A stretch of DNA of 21,127 nt from CAZQWJ01 sp964597265 (GTDB lineage Bacteria; Patescibacteriota; 4484-211; JAGQKX01). How positions within the stretch are numbered: the first letter of the stretch is position 1; every line of letters starts with the position of its first letter. Below, one piece after another: positions 20,170-21,127 of this stretch. Below the pieces are notes generated by a model. The model ran no database searches. It saw only the letters and a list, made by a program, of their open reading frames with translations, and was not told where the DNA came from. The translations under genes were made by a program, and so were the position numbers. The stretch is from contig CAZQWJ010000021.1 in NCBI GenBank assembly GCA_964597265.1, positions 1 through 21,127 of the forward strand, read 5' to 3'.

Positions 20170-21127
20170 AGTGACTTTTCTGATATTCATTAAGAAATCT
20201 ATTTGCAGTTTTGCTCCAAGTAAACTCTTGAGCAAATTGTATCGCCTCTTTGGCAAGCGCTTCACGAAATACGTCATCATTGATCATACGATGCAATACA
20301 ACTTTAGCCTGCGCCTGATTATACGCAGTGGTGAGTAATGTACCTCGTTGCAAAACCTCCTCCAACGCACCGACCTTGTGCGTTATCACCGGCACACCAT
20401 ATGCCATTGCCTCGAGGAAAACCAGGCCAAATGCCTCATATTCAGGAAAAAGTGCAAATACATCAGCCTTCTGATACCACGCAGCCAGTGTATCATCATC
20501 CACCGCACCGGTAACTACCAATTCGAACTGTTCTGTATCAGGATAGGTTTTCTTAAGTTCAGCTCCTAATCCATCGTCTGCTCCTACGAGCACGAGGCGT
20601 ATCTTTTTTGTTTGTAGTGTCGAAACCTGGTGTACTACATCAGCCAACCACGGCTGCCCCTTATGGGATGAAAGCCGCCCTACAGCAAGAATAGTCATTG
20701 GCGGTTGGACGTTAGCTTTGTGCTTTTGGCTGTTTGCTTTTTGTTCTTTGCTTTTTGATGTTTGCATTTCCGTCTCTACTCCCCATGGAATTACTCGTAG
20801 CGTATGTTCCGGTGTGAAGTATGCGGCTTGTACCAAGCGTTTCTCGTGCTCTGTAATCACCTGCACCCAATCCACAACTCGCGTCAAAAACCCATTACAT
20901 ACCCGCAAAAACTGTTTTAATACCCACAATACCGGGTTGCTTGCGCTGCCAAAGGCTAATTCGTGAAAAGACAAAGAAAACGCCACCTGTGCCTTGCTTC
21001 GAAACCACCACGCCCAAAAATTACCCCAGAACCATCGGTCATTCATCAATTGAATAACATCAGGCTGGAATTCACGGATGATTTTGCGAAACGCCCACGG
21101 AGAAAACCACACCAATGGCACTTGATA
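20159..21127 (-). CDS. GT4-type (GT-B) glycosyltransferase, N terminus beyond the window
   Basis: The reading frame runs off the window edge, so an unknown number of N-terminal residues is missing; 322 are seen. GT-B family 4 features are PDVIQLMNDRWFWGNF and the AFSLSFHELAF segment in the acceptor domain, then ILAVGRLSSHKGQPWL and the Glu-x7-Glu motif in PEYEAFGLVFLEAMAYG in the nucleotide-sugar domain. Between the domains lies a Lys/Gln/Asn-rich stretch (TSKSKEQKANSQKHKANVQ) encoded by a degenerate DNA repeat at 20711-20766, which looks like an in-frame low-complexity insertion. The gene heads the GT4-GT2 pair and probably belongs to a larger polysaccharide cluster continuing to the right. 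Confidence 0.9.
   Translation of the reverse strand, partial: YQVPLVWFSPWAFRKIIREFQPDVIQLMNDRWFWGNFWAWWFRSKAQVAFSLSFHELAFGSASNPVLWVLKQFLRVCNGFLTRVVDWVQVITEHEKRLVQAAYFTPEHTLRVIPWGVETEMQTSKSKEQKANSQKHKANVQPPMTILAVGRLSSHKGQPWLADVVHQVSTLQTKKIRLVLVGADDGLGAELKKTYPDTEQFELVVTGAVDDDTLAAWYQKADVFALFPEYEAFGLVFLEAMAYGVPVITHKVGALEEVLQRGTLLTTAYNQAQAKVVLHRMINDDVFREALAKEAIQFAQEFTWSKTANRFLNEYQKSHYAT
20711..20766. repeat. Degenerate low-complexity repeat within the GT4 gene
   Basis: T-rich units such as TTTGCTTTT, TTTGTGCTTTT and TTGCTTTTTG recur irregularly. On the coding strand they give AAAGCAAA-type units and the Lys-rich linker between the two Rossmann domains. Confidence 0.55.

Overview
The window reads as ordinary chromosomal housekeeping sequence from an uncultivated bacterium, most likely a Patescibacteria/CPR (Parcubacteria-like) genome. 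This rests on gene style and content (an extended adenylate kinase-like protein, paired O-antigen-ligase-type proteins, a bactofilin-like membrane protein, many short intergenic regions) and not on a marker gene, so the lineage is a moderate-confidence inference. Standard bacterial code is used: UGA ends several genes, including queA and both ligase-type genes. Two runs of exactly 100 N (2093-2192 and 13531-13630) show a scaffolded metagenome assembly. Each falls inside a conserved ATPase gene, and protein comparison shows that each hides more sequence than 100 bases.

Layout. 1-1290: start of a small CxxC protein (minus), a six-helix membrane protein and a small soluble protein (plus), closed by a bidirectional hairpin terminator. 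1291-1425: two REP-like palindromes in inverted orientation. 1426-6286, all minus: rarA (gapped), a PCC/DUF296 protein, a membrane-anchored cupredoxin, radC and a large membrane sensor histidine kinase. The kinase diverges from queA (plus, 6322-7371) across a 24-bp near-palindrome. 7440-14936, all minus: a 187-aa unknown, murB, a beta-helix/bactofilin-like membrane protein, an adenylate kinase-like protein with long extensions, an AhpF/TrxB-type flavoprotein and a P2A calcium-type ATPase (gapped). 15010-15085 tRNA-Thr(CGU), then a DUF421 membrane protein and a membrane-anchored Ig-like repeat protein (plus). 16486-21127, minus: surface-polysaccharide genes in transcription order GT4 (cut by the window end), GT2, then two overlapping O-antigen-ligase/polymerase-family proteins.

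Recurring themes. (1) Many starts have no Shine-Dalgarno but carry a -10 hexamer four to six bases, or ten bases, before the ATG, which suggests leaderless or near-leaderless mRNAs. Two small genes instead have strong Shine-Dalgarno sites. (2) A GTCAT-ended family of short palindromes recurs, and one copy is built into the coding junction of the two ligase-type genes. (3) Several proteins are unusual versions of known families: the kinase may start at a non-AUG codon, the flavoprotein lacks the FAD-motif Asp and the NADPH arginine motif, and the adenylate kinase is enlarged.

I found no CRISPR array, prophage, transposase, toxin-antitoxin pair or defence system. The most promising undescribed items are the palindrome at the kinase/queA promoters, the apparent non-AUG kinase start, the leaderless architecture and the atypical flavoprotein.
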